Source: Bacteroides sp. CAG:530 (GTDB lineage Bacteria; Bacteroidota; Bacteroidia; Bacteroidales; Bacteroidaceae). Taken from it: 24,641 nucleotides of DNA. How positions within the stretch are numbered: the stretch's first letter is position 1; each line of letters starts with the position of its first letter. Made by a program: the position numbers and the translations under genes. This document shows positions 14,026 to 22,817 of this stretch, in pieces. The notes beneath the pieces are model-generated. The model did not search any database. It was not told the origin of the DNA and was given only the letters and a program-made list of their open reading frames with translations. The stretch is from NCBI GenBank assembly GCA_000434735.1, contig FR881282.1, positions 1 to 24,641 of the forward strand, in the 5' to 3' direction.

Positions 14026-14970
14026 ATGGAAGAACCTATTGTAAGAGTTGAACACTTATCGCACCGCTACAGCGTAGATTGGGCGATTCGAGATATCAAT
14101 TTTGAAGTGAGAAATAAAGGGATATTCGGTTTGTTGGGTTCCAACGGAGCCGGAAAATCCACTACTATGAATATTATTTGCGGTGTACTGAACCAAACAG
14201 AAGGTGATGTATATATCAACGGAATCAACTTGCGCGAGAATCCTGTAGAAGCGAAGAAGTTTATAGGTTTCTTACCGCAAAAGCCGCCATTGTATCCAAA
14301 CTTGAGTGTAGAGGAATACTTGACTTACTGCGCCAACTTGCGTTTGATGAATAAAGCCGATATTCCACAAGCTGTAGAACGTGCCATGGAACGTTGCTGT
14401 ATCACTCATTTCCGCGAACGCTTGCTTCGTAACCTCTCTGGTGGTTATCAGCAGCGTGTAGGTATAGCTCAAGCCATCGTGCATCAGCCTAAGTTCGTGG
14501 TGCTCGATGAGCCTACCAACGGACTTGATCCTAATCAGATAGTGGAAATCCGTAACTTGATAAAAGAGATAGCTACAGACCACGCTGTGATGCTTTCTAC
14601 TCATATCTTGCCCGAAGTAGAGGCTACTTGCGATGAAATACGTATGGTGGAAAATGGTCATATAGTATTCTCTGGTACTATCGAAGATTTTAATAACTAT
14701 GTGGCTCCTACCTCATTCAGTCTTTCATTAGAGAAAGAGGTAAGCCCCGAGGAATTGAAGTTGGATGGTGCTACGGCAGTAGACGTTTTAGGCGGAAACA
14801 ATTACCGTATTCATTTTAATGCTTCGAACGAAGACATTACTGAAAAATACATCGCAATGAATGTTTCAAAGCATTGGGGACTAAAAGAAATACGTGTAGA
14901 GCGTCTGTCTCTTAATGAGATTTTCGCGCGTCTTTCTGGCAAAGTAAAAACCAATGTGAACAACGATTAA
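14026..14970 (+). CDS. ABC transporter ATP-binding protein, GldA-like (copy 2)
   Basis: This 314-aa paralogue of the ATPase at 10672 arose by tandem duplication of the transporter pair. Walker A (G-S-N-G-A-G-K-S-T from residue 38), L-S-G-G-Y-Q-Q, F-V-V-L-D-E-P and S-T-H-I-L are all intact. The N-terminal half is nearly the same as in copy 1. The C-terminal extension (about 225-314) has diverged far more, which fits each ATPase matching its own permease or regulator. The gene starts 31 bases after the first permease, so all four genes are probably one transcript. The start ATG 14026 aligns exactly with the start of copy 1. Confidence 0.93.
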   Translation: MEEPIVRVEHLSHRYSVDWAIRDINFEVRNKGIFGLLGSNGAGKSTTMNIICGVLNQTEGDVYINGINLRENPVEAKKFIGFLPQKPPLYPNLSVEEYLTYCANLRLMNKADIPQAVERAMERCCITHFRERLLRNLSGGYQQRVGIAQAIVHQPKFVVLDEPTNGLDPNQIVEIRNLIKEIATDHAVMLSTHILPEVEATCDEIRMVENGHIVFSGTIEDFNNYVAPTSFSLSLEKEVSPEELKLDGATAVDVLGGNNYRIHFNASNEDITEKYIAMNVSKHWGLKEIRVERLSLNEIFARLSGKVKTNVNND

Positions 14971-14998
14971 TCAACTCTTGAAAGTAAATAATAACATT

Positions 14999-17299
14999 AT
15001 GAAAACAACATGGAAAATAGCCCAAGCTGAACTGAAAAGCCTTTTCAGTTCGCCTATCGCATGGCTGATTCTTATCATATTTACCTTCCAGGCAGGATTG
15101 GGAATGAGCGATAAGCTCAGCGATGAGATTCGACATATTGCGCTCTACGGACGTGGTTATAACTTGACTGGTGCTATCTTGGCGCGTGAAGTAGGTAGTG
15201 TATTCTCGGATATGTTGGAAAACCTTTATCTTTATATCCCACTGCTTACCATGGGGCTGATGAGTAAAGAATACAGTAGCGGTTCTATAAAACTTCTGTA
15301 TTCATCACCTATTACCAACGCTCAAATCATATTCGGTAAATACGCTTCAATGCTGGTTTATTCGGCAGTGCTTATGCTTGTCCTTTTGGTTTTTCTCTTT
15401 TTTGGAGCAGGCGTTATCGAAAACTTTGATTATCCACGTGCATTCACGGCGTTGTTAGGTATATTCTTCCTTACTTGCGCTTATGCTGCTATTGGTTTGT
15501 TTATGTCTACACTTACGGCATATCAGGTAGTAGCTGCTGTGGGTACGCTTACAGCCTTGGCTTTACTGAATTATGTGCAGAACGTAGGACAAAATTATGA
15601 CTTCGTGCGCGATATTACTTATTGGTTGTCATTGGCAGGACGTTCTAAGCAGTTCTTGGAGGGTATGATTTGCAGTGAAGACATCCTTTATTTCTTTATT
15701 GTTATTGGATTGTTCCTTTCACTTTCTATTCTCAAGCTTCGATTTGGTCGTACCACTGTACGTGGCGTTAAGAGGGTTAGTGCTTACGGATGTGTAATAG
15801 TAATTACACTGATGTTGGGTTACTTAACTTCTCGTCCCACAATGATTGCTTATTACGATACTACAGATACTAAGCAGAATACATTGACACCACCTAGTCA
15901 GGAAGTGGTAGAAAAGTTCAAATGTGACCTTTCTATTACTACCTATGTGAACCTTCTTGACGAAAACTATAGCACAGGATTGCCTGCATACCGTAAATGG
16001 GATATGACGCTATTTGATAAGTACATTCGCTTTAAGCCTGATATTAAGATGCGATATGTTTATTATTGGCATCATACCTCTAATCCATCTCTTTATGGAT
16101 ACAATCCAGGTCTAACCGATGAGCAATTGGCGAAGAAGGTTTGCGAGGCACAAGATTTGAGCTACAGCATGTTCATGACCGATAAGGAAATTGAAAAGAT
16201 TATCGATTTGAACGATGAATATTGGCATTTCGTGCGTATAATAGAAACCGGAGATGGCAAGACCGCTCGTCTACGTATGTATAATGATAACCAGCGTAGT
16301 CCAAGCGAAACAGAAATCACCGCTGCTTTGAAACAGATGGTAATGAAAACTCCTAAAGTGGCTTTCCTTACCGGACATGGCGAACGTGATATCTACAAAG
16401 GCGGTGACCGCGAATTTGGTGCATTCGCCATCAATCTTACTTTCCGTCACTCTTTGGTAAATCAGGGTTATAAGGTTATTACCGTGAACTTAGAAGAGAA
16501 CGATATTCCGGAAGACGTAGACATTATAGTTCTTGCCGACCCGCGTAAGGATTATAACGAAGTGGCAACAGAACGCTTTAACAAATTTATCGCTAAAGGT
16601 GGAAACGCTTTCATCATGAGCGATGTGGCTCACCAAGCTTACATCAATCCGTTAGTTGAGCCTCTGGGAGTATCTTTCGAACAAGGTGTCTTGGTTCAGC
16701 CTTCTCCAAACTATCCGGCCAACATGTTGATTCTTGATCCTTCTCAAAGCGCTATGAAGAGAAGTAGAGAGTATTATGTTCAATTCCGCATGGATAAGAA
16801 GTTTATCTTCCCGGGTGCGGTGGCTATCACGAAGAATGAAAAAGCAACGGCGTTCAATGACAGTATCTTGTTTGCCACTCCTGCTAAAGGTGCTTGGAAT
16901 GAATTCCAAACTACCGATTTCATCGAACATAAGCCTACTCTCGATCCGGCTACAGAAAAAGAAGATTCTATACCTGTAGCTATTCGATTGACTCGTAAGG
17001 TTGGAGATAAGGAACAGCGTATATTGTTGTTTGGTGATGCTGATTGCATTGGAAATGGAGAGTTGACTACCAGCCGTTTGGATTTGTCAAGCGGAAACTT
17101 CTCTATCATAACCGAGTCGTTCAGTGACCTTTCTTATGGACAGTTGCCTATTAATACCGAGCGTCCTCGTCCGAAAGATTCTACATTGCGCATCGATCAA
17201 TCCGCTGATATTTGGTTGAAGATAATCTTCATGGGTGTTTTCCCGGGAAGCTTGCTTATCGCTTACTTCATTCTTTGGTGGAAACGTAGAAGAAAATAA
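14999..17299 (+). CDS. ABC-2 permease fused to GldG-like domain (copy 2)
   Basis: The product is 766 aa, the paralogue of the gene at 11688. An upstream TTG (14978) would add seven residues, but ATG 14999 aligns M-K-T-T with copy 1 and is preferred. The N-terminal ABC-2 membrane part (about 1-245) has the shared L-L-T-M-G-L-M-S and E-Y-S-S-G-S-I-K segments. A helix at about 258-278 is followed by the GldG-type periplasmic domain and a C-terminal helix (about 742-761) with tail WWKRRRK. It retains T-G459-H460-G-E462-R, which copy 1 has changed, and G-D-A-D-C near the end of the domain is shared by both. Together with the ATPase it should form an inner-membrane exporter or energised complex; the substrate is unknown. 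Confidence 0.9.
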   Translation: MKTTWKIAQAELKSLFSSPIAWLILIIFTFQAGLGMSDKLSDEIRHIALYGRGYNLTGAILAREVGSVFSDMLENLYLYIPLLTMGLMSKEYSSGSIKLLYSSPITNAQIIFGKYASMLVYSAVLMLVLLVFLFFGAGVIENFDYPRAFTALLGIFFLTCAYAAIGLFMSTLTAYQVVAAVGTLTALALLNYVQNVGQNYDFVRDITYWLSLAGRSKQFLEGMICSEDILYFFIVIGLFLSLSILKLRFGRTTVRGVKRVSAYGCVIVITLMLGYLTSRPTMIAYYDTTDTKQNTLTPPSQEVVEKFKCDLSITTYVNLLDENYSTGLPAYRKWDMTLFDKYIRFKPDIKMRYVYYWHHTSNPSLYGYNPGLTDEQLAKKVCEAQDLSYSMFMTDKEIEKIIDLNDEYWHFVRIIETGDGKTARLRMYNDNQRSPSETEITAALKQMVMKTPKVAFLTGHGERDIYKGGDREFGAFAINLTFRHSLVNQGYKVITVNLEENDIPEDVDIIVLADPRKDYNEVATERFNKFIAKGGNAFIMSDVAHQAYINPLVEPLGVSFEQGVLVQPSPNYPANMLILDPSQSAMKRSREYYVQFRMDKKFIFPGAVAITKNEKATAFNDSILFATPAKGAWNEFQTTDFIEHKPTLDPATEKEDSIPVAIRLTRKVGDKEQRILLFGDADCIGNGELTTSRLDLSSGNFSIITESFSDLSYGQLPINTERPRPKDSTLRIDQSADIWLKIIFMGVFPGSLLIAYFILWWKRRRK

Positions 17300-17341
17300 C
17301 CTAAAAGCTAAGTTAGGAACAACACAACAGAGATATTAATA

Positions 17342-17380
17342 TAAGGAAAGGGATTAGCCCCTTTCCTTAGCGAGTTTTTA
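17342..17380 (+). terminator. Rho-independent terminator of the ABC transporter operon
   Basis: TAAGGAAAGGG (17342-17352) pairs perfectly with CCCTTTCCTTA (17359-17369) around a six-base loop, followed by a T-rich stretch (GTTTTTATTT). It ends about 20 bases before the SusC start, so it either closes the transporter transcript or attenuates read-through into the SusC operon. Confidence 0.85.
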
Positions 17381-17400
17381 TTTAAATTATTTTTTGTTTT

Positions 17401-20400
17401 ATGAAAGATAAACGAAAAGTTTTGGCACGTTGCTTAATTTCCGGAATGCTGCTTTCTGCTGCATCTCCTATGGTATGGGCTGCAAATGAAACTGCAACTA
17501 CATATTCCACACAACGTAGAGCAACAGACAGCCGAACTATCAACGGACGTGTGATAGGTGCGGACGGACACACTTTACCAGGTGCTACAATTTTGCTGAA
17601 AGGCTCTAACAAAGGAGTAATCAGCGATATGGATGGTAAGTTCTTTATCGATGTGCCCGATAAGGACATTACTTTGCAGATTTCATTTGTCGGAATGGAA
17701 ATGCAAGAGATTAAAGTCCCCAAAAACAAGAAAGAAGTTATTATTACTCTTAAAGAAAGTAATCATAATATAGACGAAGTAGTTGTAACCGGATATGCTA
17801 ACTTGAGAAAGGAAAGCTTTACCGGTAATACAGTTACAATTAAAAAAGACGAATTGCTGAAAGTATCGCAGAGTAATGTTATTTCTGCCATCCAAGCATT
17901 CGACCCATCTTTCCGTATCGCTGAAAACAGTGCTTGGGGTTCTGACCCTAACTCAGTGCCCGAGGTGTATATCCGTGGTAAGTCTGGTATCGGCGTTAAG
18001 GAATTGGATGTAGACGTAACATCTAAATCGTCTTTGAAGAACAATCCTAACTTGCCGACTTTCATTATGGATGGTTTCGAAATCAGCGTGACTAAGTTGT
18101 ACGATATGGATCCATCACGTATTGAAAGCGTTACCATTTTGAAAGATGCCGCTGCTACAGCTATGTACGGTTCTAGAGCTGCCAACGGTGTGGTAGTCAT
18201 TACTACCGTTACTCCTAAGCCGGGTAGACTGAATGTATCTTATAGCTTGACTGGAGAAGTTGAAATGCCGGACTTGAGTGATTACGATTTGCTTAATGCA
18301 AGTGAGAAACTGGAAGCAGAACGTATAGCTGGAGTATTCGATCCGTCTATCATGCCTAGTTCTAAAACAGAATTGGATGCGCGATACTACGAAAAGCTCT
18401 ACAATGTGCAAAATGGAGTAGACACATACTGGTTGAGCCAGCCTTTGCGTACTTCGTTGAATACAAATCATAGCCTTTATATCGATGGAGGTTCGGATAA
18501 CTTACGCTTTGGCGTGGAGTTGAACCTTAAGAAAGATCAAGGTGTAATGAAAGGATCAAAGCGTGACGTGTGGGGAGCAGGTGCCTATATTCAATACCGA
18601 GTTAATAACTTGGTGGTACGAAACCGCTTTACTTACGATGTTAATAGTTCTGACGATTCTCCTTATGGTTCATTCTCAGACTATACTAAACAGTTGCCAT
18701 ACGATGTGTTCGAAGACGCTAACGGTAAGTATGTTGAGAATCTGCCTTCTTGGGGATCTAAGTATGCCTCTGATTTATATAACCCGCTTTATGAAGCAAC
18801 CTTAGGTAATTATAGCCGTTCGTCTTATGAGCAGGTGGTAAATAACCTGAGTTTGCAATGGAACATTACAAATGACTTGATGTTGAAGAGTACATTGGGC
18901 TTGACTCGTCAATTCAATAAGTCGGAACGTTTCATTGACCCTGCTTCTAAAAAGAATACAGAGGTAATTACTTCTACCAACCTGACTACGGGTGAACTTA
19001 GCACTAACTCGGGCGATTCGTTTACAATGGACTGGCAAGCATCGTTGGCTTATAACCGTTTCGTTAAGGAGCACAATATCAATGCTTCTATCGGTGTAAA
19101 CGTAATGGAATCGAAATCTAATAGTTTGGGTAGTTATTATCGAGGCTTCCCTGCCAGCAAACTTAGCTCTGTTAATTATGCAGAGCGTATCGTAAGCAAG
19201 CCATCGAGCTACGAAGATCATTCACGTTTGATGGGTCTTATCGGATTGGTGAACTATAGTTTCCAGAACATTTATTTGTTCGACGCCAGCATCCGTATGG
19301 ATGGTTCTTCTAAATTCGGTTCTGAAAAGAAATATGCACCTTTCTGGAGTTTTGGTGCCGGTTTGAATCTGCATAACTATAAGTTTATGCAAGACTTTAA
19401 TAAGATAGATTTGTTTAAAATACGTGCTAGCTACGGACAGGTAGGTAAGGTAAACTTCTCATCGTATGATGCTAAGACTACTTATCGCCTGATTACTAAC
19501 CAATGGTATAAAACTGGATACGGAGCAACTCTCTACGCTTTGGGTAACAAAAACCTGAAATGGGAAACAACCAATACGTTGGACGTCGGTTTCGAATTGA
19601 GCTTGCTGAAGCGTCTTTTCTACTTGCGTGCTAACTATTATATCAAGCGTACTGTAGACTGTATCAACTCAGTAACTATCCCGAGTCATACTGGTTTTAC
19701 TACATATCAAGACAATATCGGTGAGATTGAAAATAAAGGTTTTGAACTTGACTTCCAGAGTAATTTTATCCGCACCAAGGATTGGAATGTTACTGTTTCA
19801 GGAAACTTGGCTCACAACAAAAACAAGATCTTGAAAATTGCAGAAAGCTTGAAGGCGTATAACGACCGTGTAGACCAGGCTTTGAATAATCCTTTCTCTA
19901 CAAACGTGGTAAAATCAAAGAGTTATCGTAAATATCAGGAAGGTATTTCTCAGTCGGCTATCTGGGCTATGAAGTCATTGGGTATCGACCCTGCCAGCGG
20001 TGATGAAATTTACTTGAACCCTGACGGAACTATTACTAATCACTGGAATTCATCTAATCAGGTGATTGTGGGCGATGAAGAGCCTGCCATTCAAGGTAGC
20101 TTCGGTTTGAATGTTACTTGGAAACGCTTCAGCCTTTATACTACTTTCATGTATGAATGTGGTGGACAGCGTTATAATCAGACTTTAGCCGATAAGATAG
20201 AAGGTGTAGATATCTTGCGTAATAACGTAGACGCACGTGTACTTAGCGGACGCTGGAAAGCAGTAGGCGACTTGGCTCCTTACAAAGCTATACAAGTAAA
20301 GCCCAATACAAGCGTTTCGGCTACTAGAGCCACCTCTCGTTTTGTACAAGACTATAATTGGGTAAACTGGAACTCTGTTACATTGGAATACGACTTTAAT

Positions 20401-20550
20401 CCAACTCTCATTAAGAGCTTTGGTCTTACCATGCTTCGTCTAGGTGTAGGTGCCAATGATTTGGCTCGCTGGTCTAGCGTTAAGCAAGAGAGAGGATTGA
20501 GTTATCCTTACTCAAAGACTGTCAATTTCTCACTTAAAGCAAGTTTCTAA
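17401..20550 (+). CDS. SusC/RagA-family TonB-dependent outer-membrane transporter
   Basis: The product is 1049 aa, normal for SusC. The signal peptide (about 1-28, cut near V-W-A-A) is followed by a carboxypeptidase-regulatory-like beta domain (about 46-118: I-N-G-R-V, L-P-G-A-T-I, D-M-D-G-K-F). Next come a TonB-box region D125-E-V-V-V-T-G131 and the plug domain with the family motif G257-S-R-A-A-N-G-V-V-V-I-T-T269. The long barrel ends K-A-S-F, with the terminal Phe that signals barrel assembly. There is no N-terminal STN domain, so it is unlikely to signal through an anti-sigma factor. It imports a ligand captured with SusD. The ligand cannot be inferred, because no glycosidase or peptidase is in view. 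There is almost no room for a promoter between the preceding terminator and the ATG. Confidence 0.95.
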   Translation: MKDKRKVLARCLISGMLLSAASPMVWAANETATTYSTQRRATDSRTINGRVIGADGHTLPGATILLKGSNKGVISDMDGKFFIDVPDKDITLQISFVGMEMQEIKVPKNKKEVIITLKESNHNIDEVVVTGYANLRKESFTGNTVTIKKDELLKVSQSNVISAIQAFDPSFRIAENSAWGSDPNSVPEVYIRGKSGIGVKELDVDVTSKSSLKNNPNLPTFIMDGFEISVTKLYDMDPSRIESVTILKDAAATAMYGSRAANGVVVITTVTPKPGRLNVSYSLTGEVEMPDLSDYDLLNASEKLEAERIAGVFDPSIMPSSKTELDARYYEKLYNVQNGVDTYWLSQPLRTSLNTNHSLYIDGGSDNLRFGVELNLKKDQGVMKGSKRDVWGAGAYIQYRVNNLVVRNRFTYDVNSSDDSPYGSFSDYTKQLPYDVFEDANGKYVENLPSWGSKYASDLYNPLYEATLGNYSRSSYEQVVNNLSLQWNITNDLMLKSTLGLTRQFNKSERFIDPASKKNTEVITSTNLTTGELSTNSGDSFTMDWQASLAYNRFVKEHNINASIGVNVMESKSNSLGSYYRGFPASKLSSVNYAERIVSKPSSYEDHSRLMGLIGLVNYSFQNIYLFDASIRMDGSSKFGSEKKYAPFWSFGAGLNLHNYKFMQDFNKIDLFKIRASYGQVGKVNFSSYDAKTTYRLITNQWYKTGYGATLYALGNKNLKWETTNTLDVGFELSLLKRLFYLRANYYIKRTVDCINSVTIPSHTGFTTYQDNIGEIENKGFELDFQSNFIRTKDWNVTVSGNLAHNKNKILKIAESLKAYNDRVDQALNNPFSTNVVKSKSYRKYQEGISQSAIWAMKSLGIDPASGDEIYLNPDGTITNHWNSSNQVIVGDEEPAIQGSFGLNVTWKRFSLYTTFMYECGGQRYNQTLADKIEGVDILRNNVDARVLSGRWKAVGDLAPYKAIQVKPNTSVSATRATSRFVQDYNWVNWNSVTLEYDFNPTLIKSFGLTMLRLGVGANDLARWSSVKQERGLSYPYSKTVNFSLKASF

Positions 20551-20561
20551 ACTGATAAATT

Positions 20562-22028
20562 ATGAACAAGACATTAAAATATAAATTCATAGCGGTCATT
20601 GTTGCACTGATGGGACTAACCTCATGTAACAGCTGGCTTGATTTGGAGCCAAGCGACACCACTACAGATACCGAATTGTTTGGTACAGGAAATGGTTATC
20701 GTATTGCTCTGAATGGTATCTATTCACAGATGGCAAGCTCTTCGCTATACGGACAAGAACTAAGTTGGGGTATGCTGGATGTAGCAGCACAGCAATATGT
20801 ACTTTCTAAATTAGGTACGGGATATATGTATGTGGCTCGCTATTATCGTTATACAGACGATACATACGTAAAACCGACATTCCAAAGCGTTTGGTCGGAT
20901 ATGTATAATGATATAGCTAACTGTAACAACCTTATTCAGCGCATCAGCGAAGAAGACGCTTCAAAATTTGCTCAAGGTCAAAAAGAGCAAGACTTGATAA
21001 AAGGAGAAGCGTTGGCACTGCGTGCATATTTGCATTTCGATTTGCTGCGTTTGTTTGCTCCTTCTATGAAATGCGACGACGGAAAACAGTATTTGCCGTA
21101 TGTAGATAAATACCCTGTAACGTTCGAGCCTTATAGCGACAACAAAACATTCTTGAGTAAAGTTATTGCCGACTTAAAAGCGGCTAAGGAATTATTGAAA
21201 GGCTACGAATTAGAAAACCTCTCTTATATGGAGGTGTCTAAACGTATCGGAGAAGGTCAAAGTTCAACTATAGATTCACCGTATGACAATGACGTGTTCT
21301 TTGCTTACAGAGGATACCGAATGAATTATTATGCTGCATGCGCTTTGCTGGCACGTGTATATAACTATGCCGGCATGCATAAAGAAGCATTCGGTGCGGC
21401 TAGTGAGGTCATTAATGCCAATCTGTACCCAGATTCAGAAGAGACATCATCTTATTATAACTTATTTAAGTATACGCCGAGTTATTATATAAGTAGTTCT
21501 TACAAAATAATGGCATATGATGAAGTGATTTTCTCTTTGTCGAATACTGACTTGTTAGAGAATTACCGAGCATATTATACTGGAAACAATAACCTCTATC
21601 TTAAAGAAACTATGAACCAAATGTTCGATCAGGCATCCGATGCACGTCGTAACCAGGTGCTGGAAGAGGGAGGTAGACGAGTTTCAAGAAAGCATCTTGA
21701 ATCAACAGGTAGTTATGCTAATATTTGCAACAGCATGCTTCCGATGATTCGTTTGAGCGAAATGTATTACATCAGAGCTGAATATTACCATAACATCGGT
21801 AGTGATGAAGAAGCCTTTAATCAGCTTGATGTTGTTCGTGACGGATACGAATGTACCACGGGTAGACTCTCTGGTAATTTTGAAACGGAATTGCTGAAAG
21901 AGGCACGCAGAACATTCTTTAGCGAAGGCCAGATATATTTCTATTATAAGAAATTGAATATTTTGCCTACTAACATGAAGTCGAGCGACAGCTTTGTATG
22001 GCCTATTCCAGATAATGAAGTGCTATAA
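20562..22028 (+). CDS. SusD/RagB-family nutrient-binding surface lipoprotein
   Basis: The product is 488 aa. The lipobox is L19-T20-S21-C22, followed by the family start N-S-W-L-D-L-E-P-S-D. The helical TPR-type body includes L-F-G-T-G-N-G-Y-R-I-A-L-N-G-I-Y and G-E-A-L-A-L-R-A-Y-L-H-F-D-L-L-R. The region M-I-R-L-S-E-M-Y-Y-I-R-A-E is typical of the C-terminal half. It ends F-V-W-P-I-P-D-N-E-V-L, lacking the 'NP.L.QN' tail of longer SusD proteins. This short ending appears common in SusD proteins that precede DUF4843 genes, so I do not call it truncated. It forms the lid on SusC and starts 11 bases after it. Confidence 0.93.
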   Translation: MNKTLKYKFIAVIVALMGLTSCNSWLDLEPSDTTTDTELFGTGNGYRIALNGIYSQMASSSLYGQELSWGMLDVAAQQYVLSKLGTGYMYVARYYRYTDDTYVKPTFQSVWSDMYNDIANCNNLIQRISEEDASKFAQGQKEQDLIKGEALALRAYLHFDLLRLFAPSMKCDDGKQYLPYVDKYPVTFEPYSDNKTFLSKVIADLKAAKELLKGYELENLSYMEVSKRIGEGQSSTIDSPYDNDVFFAYRGYRMNYYAACALLARVYNYAGMHKEAFGAASEVINANLYPDSEETSSYYNLFKYTPSYYISSSYKIMAYDEVIFSLSNTDLLENYRAYYTGNNNLYLKETMNQMFDQASDARRNQVLEEGGRRVSRKHLESTGSYANICNSMLPMIRLSEMYYIRAEYYHNIGSDEEAFNQLDVVRDGYECTTGRLSGNFETELLKEARRTFFSEGQIYFYYKKLNILPTNMKSSDSFVWPIPDNEVL

Positions 22029-22064
22029 TAAAATGTTCTTTCAGAAAGTATAAACAGCTAAATT

Positions 22065-22805
22065 ATGATGAAAAATATATTTTTGATAGGATGTATGCTT
22101 CTTGCTCTTGCCTCTTGCAAAAAGGAAGGAGTGGAAATGTACGATGCGAATACGCGCTATCTTTACATACCGCAAACCGAGAACTACGGAAGTAATGTTA
22201 TTAATTCCAAATATGTTACTTTCCAACATCATCCGGATGCTAATACAATTGATGTATTTTTTAATGTGAAATTGGTAGGATTGGCTCCAACCGAAGACTT
22301 AAAATTCAAGGTTGGCACAGTAGAACCTAAATCGGATAAAGATGATGGAACCGTACCAGCTACTGCCGATGAATATCAATTGGAGACAGAACAAGTATTC
22401 CATAAAGGAAAATATGAAGATCAGGTAAAGGTTACTTTAAAGAAAAGTGCCCGAATGGACAATCAAACCGTTAAATTGATTCTGCGTATTGAAGCCAACG
22501 AAAACTTCGGGCAGGCTAATTACTTGGACTATAAAATAGTTGAGTCTCTGAATGCTACCATTACATTCGATAACAAGATTTCTAAGCCAACATGGTGGGA
22601 TGATGATATTGTTATCAATTACTTGGGTGAGTGGACTTCGGCTAAATATCGCTACTTTATACAAAGTTGTAACGGTGAGGTTTACGACCTTAGTGAATTA
22701 TCTGGTACTCAGAAGATGGAGTTGGCTATCAAATTTAAAGATGATATCGAAGCTAATGGTTGGACCGAAGATGATGGAAGTCCTATAGTATTACCAATTT
22801 ACTAA
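22065..22805 (+). CDS. DUF4843-domain lipoprotein
   Basis: This is a 246-aa lipoprotein with lipobox L15-A16-S17-C18 followed by KKEG. The second residue is also Met, so the start may be 22065 or 22068. The DUF4843 pattern is visible: an N-terminal strand R-Y-L-Y-I-P, a beta-rich body, and the late motif P-T-W-W-D-D-D followed by Y-L-G-E-W-T-S-A-K-Y-R. The family is known almost only from SusC-SusD operons of Bacteroidetes and is presumed to be an accessory surface subunit. Its biochemical role is not established. It sits 36 bases after SusD and 12 bases before the PKD-like gene. Confidence 0.88.
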   Translation: MMKNIFLIGCMLLALASCKKEGVEMYDANTRYLYIPQTENYGSNVINSKYVTFQHHPDANTIDVFFNVKLVGLAPTEDLKFKVGTVEPKSDKDDGTVPATADEYQLETEQVFHKGKYEDQVKVTLKKSARMDNQTVKLILRIEANENFGQANYLDYKIVESLNATITFDNKISKPTWWDDDIVINYLGEWTSAKYRYFIQSCNGEVYDLSELSGTQKMELAIKFKDDIEANGWTEDDGSPIVLPIY

Positions 22806-22817
22806 ATATGAATAATT

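Noticed and set aside
14978..14998. TTG start extending the second permease by seven residues
   Set aside because: The ATG at 14999 aligns exactly with the start of the paralogue at 11688.
21990..22028. C-terminal truncation of SusD
   Set aside because: The ending W-P-I-P-D-N-E-V-L is short, but it appears usual for SusD proteins followed by DUF4843, and the stop is followed by normal operon spacing.
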